A stretch of 64,000 bases of DNA, taken from contig JAEZHI010000031.1 of NCBI GenBank assembly GCA_023436885.1, positions 62,001 through 126,000 on the forward strand. Reading direction: 5' to 3'. The notes below the pieces were generated by a model. That model saw only the letters and a list, made by a program, of their open reading frames with translations. It searched no databases and was not told where the DNA came from. This DNA comes from Pseudomonadota bacterium (GTDB taxonomy: Bacteria; Pseudomonadota; Alphaproteobacteria; Rhizobiales; Pleomorphomonadaceae). Of this stretch, positions 8,303 through 16,739 are shown piece by piece. Within the stretch, counting starts at the first letter, position 1. Each line of letters starts with the position of its first letter. A program made the translations under genes and the position numbers.

Positions 8303-8812
8303 ATGACAAGCTGGACCCTAACCATCGGCAGCCTCATCCACGAAATCGACCGACTGATTAAAAAGCGCTTCGACCGCTTTGCGGAAACGACAGGCATGTC
8401 GCGAGCCCAATGGCAGGTGCTGGCTCGCGTTGCAAAACGTGAGGGCATCAATCAAGCCACGTTAGCTGACCTCGTCAGCGTCGAGCCGATCACGATTTGC
8501 AGAATGGTCGATCGTTTGGAGGCGCTCGGACTTGTAGAGAGACGGCCAGATCCCAGCGATCGTCGAGCCCGGCTCATTCATATGACCGAGGCAGCTCGTC
8601 CAGGGCTTGAACGCATGAAGGCCGTTGCACAAGCGTTCTTTGCCGAGGCGCTTGAGGGCATCAGCCCAGAAGAAGAAGCGATCCTTTTCCGACTATTGAA
8701 CCGTATTCACACCAATCTTGTCGCGCGCCCCGACGACCGGCAACCATTGACACTTCTTCCGGCCACCGACGGCAGCGAAACTGCCAGGTTTCCGCCGGTC
8801 CAGAAAGACTGA
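8303..8812 (+). CDS. MarR-family transcriptional regulator
   Basis: Winged-helix dimeric regulator of 169 residues. The DNA-binding region spans about residues 35-100: the recognition helix area LADLVSVEPITICRMVDRLE is followed by the wing RRPDPSDRRARLIHMT. That wing is the hallmark of the family. It begins five bases before emrA-like, so one transcript probably carries regulator and pump. I use the ATG at 8303; a TTG six bases earlier is also in frame. The ligand is unknown, and efflux substrates are the usual inducers in such operons. Confidence 0.92.
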   Translation: MTSWTLTIGSLIHEIDRLIKKRFDRFAETTGMSRAQWQVLARVAKREGINQATLADLVSVEPITICRMVDRLEALGLVERRPDPSDRRARLIHMTEAARPGLERMKAVAQAFFAEALEGISPEEEAILFRLLNRIHTNLVARPDDRQPLTLLPATDGSETARFPPVQKD

Positions 8813-8817
8813 TAATC

Positions 8818-9960
8818 ATGTCCGACACCCAAGAAACGACTGTCCCCTCCAAGCCGGCCATGCCACCGCGCAAGCCGCGCACGCGCGGCATCGTTCGATA
8901 CTCGCTCATGCTCGCGTTACCTCTTGCCTTCGTCGCTGCGGGTGGATGGTACTGGGTCGTCGGCAGTCGCTGGGCTTCCACTGAGAATGCCTATGTTCAG
9001 CAGAACAAGGTTTTGGTCGCCCCTGAAGTTGAAGGACGGATTGCCGAAGTCAGCGTCAATCAAAACCAGATCGTAAAGCCCGGGGACGTGCTGTTTCGCA
9101 TCGATGATGCATCCTATCGCATTGCCCTGGAGAAGGCTGACGGCGCGGTTGCGCTCGCCCGTCTGCAGGTCGAAGAGCTACGCACGCGCCTCAAGGACGC
9201 ACAAGTCAAAGCTGAGACGGCTCGTAACACACTCGCATTTCAAGAAGTACAGTTCGGACGCCAGGAGAAGCTGAGGCAAACCGGTAACGCCACCGAGGTT
9301 CAGTACGATACGGCTCGTCATGATCTGGATCTCGCCCATCAGGCGGTAACCGAGGCGGAACAAGGCGTTACCGACGCCCTGGTTGCGCTGAACGGCGATG
9401 CGAACATAGAGACGGACAAGCATCCATCAGTGCTCGGCGCCCTTGCCGCGCAGGACAGCGCACGGCTCGATCTGCAGCGAACAATTGTCCGTGCGCCGAC
9501 CACAGGCACGGTCAGTCAGGTCTCCAACCTGCAAGTCGGGCAATACATCGGCAGCGGCAGCCCGGTAATGGCTATCATAGACACAACCAGCATCTGGGTT
9601 GAAGCCAACTTCAAGGAAACTGACCTTGAACACATGCGGCCCGGCCAACTCGCCGAACTGACGTTCGATGCTTACCCCAATATAAGCATCAAGGGCCATG
9701 TGGACAGTTTTGGCGGCGGCACCGGCGCGGTCTTTTCCCTACTGCCGGCTCAGAACGCTACCGGGAATTGGGTGAAGGTTGTCCAGCGCCTGCCCGTTCG
9801 CATCGCTCTCGATGAGTCAAGTTCGCTACCACTCAAAGCCGGGTTGAGTGTTGCAGTGGATGTCGACACCGGCTTTATACGCCCGCTACCGAGCTTCGTC
9901 AGGACCGCGCTCAATAGCATCGGCATCGCACCAGCGACAGAGAAACTGGCTGAGAGATGA
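8818..9960 (+). CDS. emrA: EmrA-type membrane fusion protein (HlyD family)
   Basis: Periplasmic adaptor of a drug efflux pump. One membrane anchor lies at about residues 28-50, followed by the family opening STENAYVQQNKVLVAPEVEG and the half-lipoyl motif VNQNQIVKPGDVLFRID. A helical hairpin spans about residues 95-200, then the second half-lipoyl region IVRAPTTGTVSQVSN. The beta-barrel segment includes WVEANFKETDLEHMRPGQ. The 380-residue length fits EmrA. Its stop overlaps the emrB start (ATGA). Confidence 0.93.
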   Translation: MSDTQETTVPSKPAMPPRKPRTRGIVRYSLMLALPLAFVAAGGWYWVVGSRWASTENAYVQQNKVLVAPEVEGRIAEVSVNQNQIVKPGDVLFRIDDASYRIALEKADGAVALARLQVEELRTRLKDAQVKAETARNTLAFQEVQFGRQEKLRQTGNATEVQYDTARHDLDLAHQAVTEAEQGVTDALVALNGDANIETDKHPSVLGALAAQDSARLDLQRTIVRAPTTGTVSQVSNLQVGQYIGSGSPVMAIIDTTSIWVEANFKETDLEHMRPGQLAELTFDAYPNISIKGHVDSFGGGTGAVFSLLPAQNATGNWVKVVQRLPVRIALDESSSLPLKAGLSVAVDVDTGFIRPLPSFVRTALNSIGIAPATEKLAER

Positions 9961-11492
9961 GCTCCGCCACTGACCTTACACAGGTGCAACATCGGGGCGT
10001 TTTGTCGCTGGCCACGATGCTGGCTGTGATCATGCAGGTGCTGGATACGACAATTGCCAATGTCGCACTGCCTTCAATGCAAGGCAGCCTCGGCGCAGCG
10101 CAAGATTCAATCAACTGGGTTCTGACATCCTATATTGTCGCCTCGGCCATCGTCATGCCGCTTACCGGTTGGATGGCCGATACTATCGGGCGCGACCGAT
10201 TGTTCCTGATTTCAGTCGCCGGCTTCACGCTCGCTTCTTGTCTGTGCGGCATGGCAGGAAGTCTTGCCGAGATGGTCGCGTTTCGCGTTCTTCAAGGAAT
10301 ATTCGGTGCCTCGCTGGCCCCGCTATCTCAGGCCGTCCTGCTTGATATCAACCCGCGTGAGCGTCATGGGCAGGCAATGGCACTTTGGGGAGCCGGCATT
10401 ATGGTTGCCCCGGTACTCGGCCCGACCCTGGGCGGCTGGCTGACCGATAGCTTTAACTGGCGCTGGGTTTTCTACATCAATGTCCCGGTTGGCCTGCTTG
10501 CTTTCCTAGGCATCATTTTCGCAATGCCCTCTGCCCCGCGCCACAGCCGATCCTTTGATTTTGTCGGATTTGTCTTTCTCGGCTTATTCGTCGGCGCCCT
10601 GCAACTCATGCTGGATCGAGGCGAGCAGCTAGATTGGTTCTCTTCACCGGAGATCATCGTCGAAACGGCGGTATCGGCGGCGGCCCTCTGGTGCTTCATC
10701 GTTCACTCAGTTACCGCCGAGCACCCGTTCATTCCTCCTCAAATCTTCCGTGATAGGAACTACGTGGCAGCCAGCATCTTCACCTTTGCAATCTCTGTCG
10801 TACTGCTGGCGACGACAGCCCTCCTGCCGCCTCTGTTGCAGCGTATCATGGGCTTTCCGACCGTCACGACCGGGCTCGTACTCGCTCCACGCGGCATCGG
10901 CACGATGATCGCGATGCTTTTGGTAGGGCGTGCACTACGGATCATCGATCCGCGCCTGATAATTGTCGTTGGTCTCGGGTTGACCGCCCTAGGGCTGCGA
11001 GACATGACCGGCTTTACACCGGATATGGACTCCTGGCCCGTTGTCTACACTGGCATATTGATGGGATTCGGACTCGGACTTGTTTTCGTGCCAATGTCGA
11101 CGGTCGGGTTCGCAACGTTGCCGCCTCATCTCAGAACCGAAAGCACAGCTCTCTACAGTCTCGTCCGGAATATCGGCTCATCGATTGGGATATCGCTAGT
11201 TTCCGTTGAGCTCACACGGAACATCCAAATCAACCACGCCGAGCTTGCCGAGCGGATAACCGTCTTTTCACCGGGACTGCAAACGGCCGCCCATTCCGTT
11301 GGCATGGTGGTGAACTCAAGCCAGCTAGCTGGAGTCATCGATCAGATTACGACAGTTCAGGCTACAATGTTAGCTTACATTGATGACTTTAAACTGATGA
11401 TGTACGTTTCAATCGCGGCACTGCCTCTAGTATTTTTACTTCGCAAGCCAAAGACAGTTCAGGCATCAACGCGTCTTCCTGAAGCAGAGTGA
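9957..11492 (+). CDS. emrB: EmrB-type multidrug exporter (MFS, DHA2 family)
   Basis: Proton-driven inner-membrane exporter of 511 residues with about 14 predicted membrane segments. Family motifs are LDTTIANVALPSMQGSLG near the start (motif D1), the motif-A region GWMADTIGRDR and the motif-C region GPTLGGWLTD. It is translationally coupled to the adaptor gene by a four-base overlap. In the family it works with EmrA and an outer membrane TolC, which is not in this window. MarR control from the upstream gene is inferred. Confidence 0.94.
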   Translation: MSSATDLTQVQHRGVLSLATMLAVIMQVLDTTIANVALPSMQGSLGAAQDSINWVLTSYIVASAIVMPLTGWMADTIGRDRLFLISVAGFTLASCLCGMAGSLAEMVAFRVLQGIFGASLAPLSQAVLLDINPRERHGQAMALWGAGIMVAPVLGPTLGGWLTDSFNWRWVFYINVPVGLLAFLGIIFAMPSAPRHSRSFDFVGFVFLGLFVGALQLMLDRGEQLDWFSSPEIIVETAVSAAALWCFIVHSVTAEHPFIPPQIFRDRNYVAASIFTFAISVVLLATTALLPPLLQRIMGFPTVTTGLVLAPRGIGTMIAMLLVGRALRIIDPRLIIVVGLGLTALGLRDMTGFTPDMDSWPVVYTGILMGFGLGLVFVPMSTVGFATLPPHLRTESTALYSLVRNIGSSIGISLVSVELTRNIQINHAELAERITVFSPGLQTAAHSVGMVVNSSQLAGVIDQITTVQATMLAYIDDFKLMMYVSIAALPLVFLLRKPKTVQASTRLPEAE

Positions 11493-11516
11493 AACGTAAA
11501 ATGATCGTATTTCACT
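11488..11516 (+). terminator. Hairpin overlapping the emrB stop
   Basis: AGTGAAA (11488-11494) and TTTCACT (11510-11516) are perfect 7-base arms; the emrB stop codon lies in the first arm. No T tract follows, so this is a weak terminator candidate between convergent genes. Confidence 0.35.
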
Positions 11517-11567
11517 GAGAAATGCAGGGAAGACGCCTTCGAGGGCTACGACAGCGGGCTGCAAATT

Positions 11568-12185
11568 TCACGCTTCGGCAGCCCCATCACCGCGAACAGA
11601 CGCCAAAAGCGCCCGCGCCTGTCCCATCCAATCTTCGCGCTCGATACGCCCGGGAAAAGCCAAGTAAGCGCCGATCCACCTTGCCTCGGCTGGCGTCCAG
11701 ACCGCGATCTGGTCGAGGTGATAAACACCGAGCGCATTGAGGCGAGCGGCGTTCTGAGGGCCAATACCTCGAATAAGCCTCAGGTCATCGGCCGCGCCAG
11801 AACGCGGACTTGGCAATGCTGGCGGCCTCTCCCCAACCCGGTCGGCCGCCGCGATACGATCAAGTCCAGCAGAAACCTCAGCGGCCGGACCAGTCAATAC
11901 CTCGGCAACAGGCGGCTCGACAAACTCAGGCGGCGACGCCGGCGGAGGCGCTGCCAGCGAAGGTTCTTCTGACGCAATTTCTGAAAGAGACTCAGCACCA
12001 TCAACAACGCCTTCACCTTTGGCCGCCTCAGCCTCCGCTATCTCGGCAGCAGCCATGACTTCGGTCAGGCGCTCGCTCCCAACCGTGCGATGGCCAAACC
12101 ATTGCTTGACCAAAACACCAACCAACACACCGATGCCGACGGCGATCGCGGTCAGGAGAAAGGTCTCGATGATCAGAATGGTCAT
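11568..12185 (-). CDS. Membrane-anchored protein with C-terminal helix-hairpin-helix (H3TH-like) domain
   Basis: A protein of 205 residues. Residues 1-30 form one membrane helix (IETFLLTAIAVGIGVLVGVL), residues 40-130 are acidic, Ala/Pro-rich and probably disordered, and the last 65 residues are a compact domain. That domain contains LRLIRGIGPQNAARLNALGV and IAVWTPAEARWIGAYL. This is the pattern of the COG3743-type 'predicted flap-endonuclease-like H3TH' domain, a nucleic-acid-binding or protein-binding fold with no proven nuclease activity. I start at the ATG at 12185; a TTG four codons earlier is also possible. It follows the 32-residue membrane peptide by 42 bases and the OmpA-repeat gene, so the three likely form one unit. 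Function is unknown. Confidence 0.75.
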   Translation of the reverse strand: MTILIIETFLLTAIAVGIGVLVGVLVKQWFGHRTVGSERLTEVMAAAEIAEAEAAKGEGVVDGAESLSEIASEEPSLAAPPPASPPEFVEPPVAEVLTGPAAEVSAGLDRIAAADRVGERPPALPSPRSGAADDLRLIRGIGPQNAARLNALGVYHLDQIAVWTPAEARWIGAYLAFPGRIEREDWMGQARALLASVRGDGAAEA

Positions 12186-12227
12186 TGTGAACACCAATGA
12201 GAAGGAAGCGACAAACAGCCGACCGTA

Positions 12228-12326
12228 TCAAGCCTCCATGCGGTCGGAACCAAACCAACCGATCACAAGGCCAGCTGCGAAGGCGATCAAGAGGTAAGGC
12301 CAGAGTGTGATCGCAAGGTAGAGCAT
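12228..12326 (-). CDS. Small membrane protein (32 residues)
   Basis: A short frame from an ATG (complement of 12324-12326) to a TGA (12228-12230). It has a GGAG ribosome-binding site six bases before the start. The product is a single hydrophobic helix (LYLAITLWPYLLIAFAAGLV) followed by GWFGSDRMEA. The terminal charges and the Trp at the membrane border look like a real bitopic micro-protein. It starts 14 bases after the stop of the OmpA-repeat gene and precedes the HhH membrane protein, so it is probably co-expressed and may associate with one of them. No function is known to me. Confidence 0.6.
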   Translation of the reverse strand: MLYLAITLWPYLLIAFAAGLVIGWFGSDRMEA

Positions 12327-12340
12327 GGGGAGTCTCCAGA

Positions 12341-14785
12341 TCACTGTGACGTCAAGGAAATAGAGAAACCGTCGACAGCACCGGCGGAGCCGGCCGTGGT
12401 AATCCGCGCCGGATCGACACCTATCTCGGCAAACAAACCAGCCACGTTGCGGGAGCGGGTTTCCGCCAAGCTTTCGGAAGCAGCCCGGTCAGCCCCGGTC
12501 ACCGTCGCGTTCAAAGTCAGGCGCGCCGAAGGGCAGCGAAGAGCCAAGGCGCCGATTCTATCAACCACACCTTGACTCTCTCCCGCGATGGTTGCAGCAC
12601 CATTCGTGAACCATATGGGCGTCCGGTTGAGCACCGCACCGATGGCGCTAGTGCAGGCGACGGCATCGAGCGGTGACTCGGTCGGCATGGCGCTGACACC
12701 AACTTCCAAAGTAAACCCCCTGGGAACTGTGGAGGCAAGCTCCGAGGGAAGGTGCGTTGCCGCGGCCGCGGTGAACGTGCTGCCCGACACTTTCACCGTC
12801 GTCCCATCCACGGTGACGTTGCCTTTGGCAAGAAGAGACGCGGCGCGAACCGCAAACAAAGCGGCATCACGCGCTCCGTCCGGCACTCCTTTGGTAACCT
12901 CCGATGAGTCAAGGATATCCGCCTTACCAAAGGCACGGTCGGCGGCGTCCCTAACCGCCTTGCGCATGGCCTCGTCGGCCATGTTTCCATCCAACGTCAC
13001 GGTGTCGAACCCACGCTCGACAAAGAACCGAAAAGCCGTGGGAGCCGAAATTTCGACGCTTCCCTTAGTGACGGTTGCCGGAAGACTATCAAACTCGTCG
13101 GCGATGGCCTTGCTTGCAGCCGGATCTGACGCCTTGCCGGTAACCGACAATGTGTGATCGACAAAACGCACCTCACCGACGTCGAGCTCGGTCAGGATAT
13201 CTGATGCCTTGCGAGCCACGGCGACGAGATCAACTGACGGATCCAGCCCGGTACCCAAACCAGAGCGATCCACCAATCCAAGATCATTCGCTTCGCCGTC
13301 GACCACGGTACGAATTGCGGCTCGAACGGCCTCTGACGGCGCAAAGCCGGCGATGGTCAATTGATCGGCATCCTTGGCCATCGACCAAGTGTAAGGCGAC
13401 ACTGCGGGAGGCGTGACGCTATTGACGACATCGTATCCGGCAGGTGGGTTGGCAACCGCAGCCGAGATTTCAAGAAAATCGCCAGACGTCGCAGCCGCTC
13501 CGGACAACGACAAATGGGTTCCGGACAATAGGGCCGTGCCCTCCCCGAGCTTGTCCAAAAGACCGATGGCAAAGCGAGCGGCGGCATCAAAGTTTGCAGG
13601 AGCACCGTCGGCCAGCGTTGTTTCGACAACCGGCGACCCATCGGACTCCTGACTGCCAGAAATGCCACCGGCAGCTTCGCTGATGTCGGCACGCGCATCA
13701 TCCGAGGGAACAAATCCGGCAACTGTCACACGGCCGTGGCTTTTCGATACTGTCAGAGTAAACGGCTCAACGATCGGCAGATCAATGGACTTTTGAAGTA
13801 GGAAGCCTGACGGATTCCAAGTCTCAAGATAGGCGTTGAGCGTTCGATAGGCCTCCGGAGTGGCTGCCCGACCGGATATGACGAGCACATGATCGCTGAG
13901 AGCAATGTGAGCGGAAGCGAGCAGATCAAGGTAGTCCGCGGCCTCTCCCACCGTATCAAGGAAGCCTTCCGGAGCGCCCGATGCGTAATCGAGATTATCA
14001 AAGACATTGCGTGGGCCAACGATCTGGCGAACAGCATCAAGAAGGGTTTGACGCGCTTCCGGATCCGGCACGAAACCAGACAATGTTATGCCGCTGTCAT
14101 CGCGATCAATGGACCAGACAAATGGCGAGGCGAGCGGGCGCGACACGTTTACCGAGGCTACACGGTATCCTTCGGGCAGTTTGGGAGCAAAGGTCTTTAA
14201 CCGATCATAGGTGGCATTGGTGCTCGCCTCGCCTTCGATGGTCACATCTCTGTCGGTCAGCGATACCTTGCCGGAACTGATCAGGGCCGACAGTCCATAG
14301 AGAGGGCGCATCGTCTCGAAATAGCGATCATCCACCTTGCCACGCGCCAGAATGCTGTGATCGACGATATTTAGCCCAGGCGCAGCGGCAGCCAGGGCTC
14401 CCAGCATCCGAGCTCGATCCGGCAGCGACGGCGTAGCGCCCGTCAGAATGACCGAATCGCCATTGCGCTCAAGGGCCGTTACATAAGGATGAACTTCCGG
14501 AAGCAACCCAGAGGCGGTGTCATCGACGGAGCGAACGCCATAGAGGCGCTCCAGTCTTTCGACGGCCAGTTGGCGGCTTTCTTCTGACGGTGCGGCGCCT
14601 TTCAGATAGACGTCCCGACCGTGAACGTCGACCGACGCCCAACTGGTAGCTTCACCGGCCAAAACCTGCCCGGCGCGCGTACCAATGTCGGCCGTTATAT
14701 CCGTCGTTTTTGTAATAAGCGCGGCCGCTGTAACGGCGACCGCCGCAGACAGCCCAAGTATCGCGGATATCTGCCAGCGAACCAT
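12341..14785 (-). CDS. OmpA-family protein with five BON-like repeats
   Basis: An 814-residue envelope protein from the ATG at 14785 (GGAGG upstream). Residues 5-24 are a signal anchor. A first BON-like half (DVYLKGAAPSEESRQL) lies near residue 58. Then comes a repeat that recurs with a period of about 121 residues, starting near residues 100, 221, 341, 464 and 584; each copy opens with Pro/Ala-aromatic, a strand, then the pattern [VIT]T[LVI].G..P....R. Residues 705-814 are an OmpA C-terminal domain ending AETRSRNVAGLFAEIGVDP, the type that binds peptidoglycan. The predicted role is an envelope scaffold linked to the cell wall. It leads the unit with the 32-residue peptide and the HhH protein. 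Confidence 0.82.
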   Translation of the reverse strand: MVRWQISAILGLSAAVAVTAAALITKTTDITADIGTRAGQVLAGEATSWASVDVHGRDVYLKGAAPSEESRQLAVERLERLYGVRSVDDTASGLLPEVHPYVTALERNGDSVILTGATPSLPDRARMLGALAAAAPGLNIVDHSILARGKVDDRYFETMRPLYGLSALISSGKVSLTDRDVTIEGEASTNATYDRLKTFAPKLPEGYRVASVNVSRPLASPFVWSIDRDDSGITLSGFVPDPEARQTLLDAVRQIVGPRNVFDNLDYASGAPEGFLDTVGEAADYLDLLASAHIALSDHVLVISGRAATPEAYRTLNAYLETWNPSGFLLQKSIDLPIVEPFTLTVSKSHGRVTVAGFVPSDDARADISEAAGGISGSQESDGSPVVETTLADGAPANFDAAARFAIGLLDKLGEGTALLSGTHLSLSGAAATSGDFLEISAAVANPPAGYDVVNSVTPPAVSPYTWSMAKDADQLTIAGFAPSEAVRAAIRTVVDGEANDLGLVDRSGLGTGLDPSVDLVAVARKASDILTELDVGEVRFVDHTLSVTGKASDPAASKAIADEFDSLPATVTKGSVEISAPTAFRFFVERGFDTVTLDGNMADEAMRKAVRDAADRAFGKADILDSSEVTKGVPDGARDAALFAVRAASLLAKGNVTVDGTTVKVSGSTFTAAAATHLPSELASTVPRGFTLEVGVSAMPTESPLDAVACTSAIGAVLNRTPIWFTNGAATIAGESQGVVDRIGALALRCPSARLTLNATVTGADRAASESLAETRSRNVAGLFAEIGVDPARITTAGSAGAVDGFSISLTSQ

Positions 14786-14942
14786 CTCGCCGCGCCTCCG
14801 AAAGTTCGGACACCCACTCGTCCGTTCGTAGAGCGAGAATACGAAATGGCATTTACGAAAAGCAATTACCCTGGGAACACACTCGTCAAACAAATAATCA
14901 ATAAGGCAAAAAAGTCGTCGTCAGAAAAATTGATGTCATCGA

Positions 14943-14975
14943 TAAAAAGAAAAGGCCCGGACAAGCCGGGCCTTT
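14943..14975 (-). terminator. Rho-independent terminator of the porin gene
   Basis: Arms 14951-14960 and 14966-14975 are perfect 10-base reverse complements with a 5-base loop. On the minus strand the stem is followed by the T-rich run TTTTCTTTTT. It lies 26 bases past the porin stop. Confidence 0.9.
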
Positions 14976-15000
14976 CCCTCAAACCCCGAAGGGATTGATA

Positions 15001-16080
15001 TTACCACACGCGAACGAGGCGGGTGACGGCGGTGAGGTCATTGTAGTCGCTCTGGCGACCGTAATCGACTTCACCCTGCAGGTTGAGGCCCGGAGCCAGG
15101 GCATAGTCAACACCGATGTTGCCGTAGATGTAGTCGTCAGCAGCGGCAGCAGCCGGAGCATCGACGATCTGGTAACGAACGCCAGCGTAGACGGCCAGCG
15201 GATCGGTGACCTGATACGAGGCAGCGAGAGCCAGATCGACGATGTTGTCGGCGGTGAAGCCGCCAAGGTTCGTCAGCGTCGAGGAAGCGCCGTTGCCGCC
15301 GTCGGTGTAGGCAACCCAAGCACGGAGCGACAGCTTGTCGACGAGCTTCAGGTTGGCAGTGGCCTTGACGCCGAACAGATCGTTGTCGTCATGATCGAAG
15401 GTCCGGTAGACACCCGACACGTCGAAGTTGCCCCAGGACTGGCCGTTGATACCAACGATACCCGAAACCTGGTACCCAGCCTGCTCGCCAGACGACCAAA
15501 CGGTGTAGTTCGAGGTGTTCGGGCTGCCGTTGCCGTAGAAGCCGGCGCCGACGAAGAAGCCGCCACCAAGGTTGTCAACCAGGACGCTGGCACCGGTGGC
15601 GGTGAAGTCGCCAGGAGCCCAGGTCGAGTCGTTGATGCCATAGAGGCCGTCGCCATCGGCGACTTCGTCCTGACGACCAACCGTCACGTAACCAACCTGG
15701 ATGAAGGCCTGGCTGACGTCGAATCCACGGATGCTGTCGTCGCTGTTGGTTTCGATTTCGAAGTACGAACGGACCATGCCGAGATCGGAAGCCGTACGGG
15801 CATCGAAGCCAACGTAGGCGTCGTTACGCAGGGCAACGTTGTCGGAGTTGGGGTTCAGCGAACCACCGTAGTTGTGGTACTGCACGCCAGCACGAATACG
15901 GCCCTTGATCTTCAGGCAGGTTTCGGTGCCGGGGATGTAGAAGAAGCCGGCGCCGTAGGCGTCGCAAACCTTCACGTAGTCAACAGCGGCCGGAGCAGCA
16001 TCGCCCGGCAGGTCGGCGGCGTAAGCACCAGTGGCGACCATCAGGCCGGCGGCGGTGCCGAGCAGCGTCTTCATGTTCAT
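15001..16080 (-). CDS. Rhizobiales-type porin (Porin_2 family)
   Basis: Trimeric outer membrane channel, 359 residues from the ATG at 16080. That ATG has GGAGG seven bases upstream, so I reject the longer frame starting seven codons earlier. The signal peptide is residues 1-22, cut after GAYA. The mature start has the signature of the family: VDYVKVCDAYGAGFFYIPGT, then ETCLKIKGRIRAGVQY, with the two Cys that bracket a small loop. The rest is alternating short strands rich in Asp, Gly and aromatic residues. A single-gene unit is likely, given the strong terminator downstream and the 659-base leader region upstream. Codon choice is strongly biased to C-ending codons, as in highly expressed genes. 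Confidence 0.93.
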   Translation of the reverse strand: MNMKTLLGTAAGLMVATGAYAADLPGDAAPAAVDYVKVCDAYGAGFFYIPGTETCLKIKGRIRAGVQYHNYGGSLNPNSDNVALRNDAYVGFDARTASDLGMVRSYFEIETNSDDSIRGFDVSQAFIQVGYVTVGRQDEVADGDGLYGINDSTWAPGDFTATGASVLVDNLGGGFFVGAGFYGNGSPNTSNYTVWSSGEQAGYQVSGIVGINGQSWGNFDVSGVYRTFDHDDNDLFGVKATANLKLVDKLSLRAWVAYTDGGNGASSTLTNLGGFTADNIVDLALAASYQVTDPLAVYAGVRYQIVDAPAAAAADDYIYGNIGVDYALAPGLNLQGEVDYGRQSDYNDLTAVTRLVRVW

Positions 16081-16162
16081 TTCCTGACCTCCAAAAGTCA
16101 TCTAGAGAAAGAACCCTTCCCTGCCTGACAACAAACGGCCTGACCGTTATCATCCTTGGCGT

Positions 16163-16174
16163 GGAACCGGTTCC
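16163..16174. promoter_or_regulatory. Palindrome GGAACCGGTTCC in the porin leader
   Basis: A perfect 12-base palindrome, with a further copy of the half-site CCGGTTC right after it. It lies about 85 bases before the porin start codon. It could bind a dimeric regulator or form an RNA hairpin; there is no direct evidence for either. Confidence 0.3.
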
Positions 16175-16389
16175 GGTTCTTTGCCGCCTTGCTCCGCCGC
16201 CTAACCACCCCAGGCAGATCGACTTCACTTGGCGGTGAGTTCCGTCTCCCGAAATCTCACGGTGATAGTGATGGCCGATCCTGAGCCGGTCTTCAACGGG
16301 AAACACGCTGCCGATCGGCTCGACGTGGCTAATCGAAAATCCATGTTGCAGTTTTGTCACTCACCTCCCCACCCCCTGGGAGGCAAGAG

Positions 16390-16404
16390 TTAAGAAGAGG
16401 TTAA
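16390..16404. promoter_or_regulatory. CtrA-like box TTAA-N7-TTAA upstream of the porin
   Basis: TTAA at 16390-16393, seven bases, TTAA at 16401-16404. On the minus strand the second TTAA is followed by C, matching the full CtrA consensus of alphaproteobacteria. It is 310 bases upstream of the porin start codon, and 336 bases upstream of the BenE-like gene on the other side. Cell-cycle control of the porin by CtrA is inferred from this site alone. Confidence 0.4.
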
Positions 16405-16739
16405 GCTTCTGGTTCAAAAGGAAATTGTCGGTTTCCAACCCATTAGCATCCCGCGCTTTTCCACAGAGCTCAGGGAACCTACTCATAATCAAACGGCTAA
16501 GCACCAGATGAGATTTCCACCGCCTCAGCCAGCGCAGGACATGACTAGGGTGGCGAATCTTTCCCGGCAGAATCGGAACGCGGAAAAGACCGACATGCCG
16601 GAATCAGGAGGCATGGGCCAAGCGTGCGCGCGAAGATGCCTCGGTCCTTTGATACCATCGACCCCGCCGGGTCTTGATGGCGGCAGAGCTTTCAGATTGG
16701 ATGGAGTCCTCTTTCTGAACGCACTCTCGGAACAGCTAC

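Larger units (their letters stand above)
16081..16739. other. 659-base gap between the porin and the BenE-like gene
   Basis: Holds no convincing gene. It contains the porin ribosome-binding site (complement of about 16088-16092), a perfect 12-base palindrome at 16163-16174, a G+C inverted repeat (CCTCCC at 16364-16369 with GGGAGG at 16378-16383) and a TTAA-N7-TTAA box at 16390-16404. The porin mRNA probably has a leader of 250 bases or more. Confidence 0.6.
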
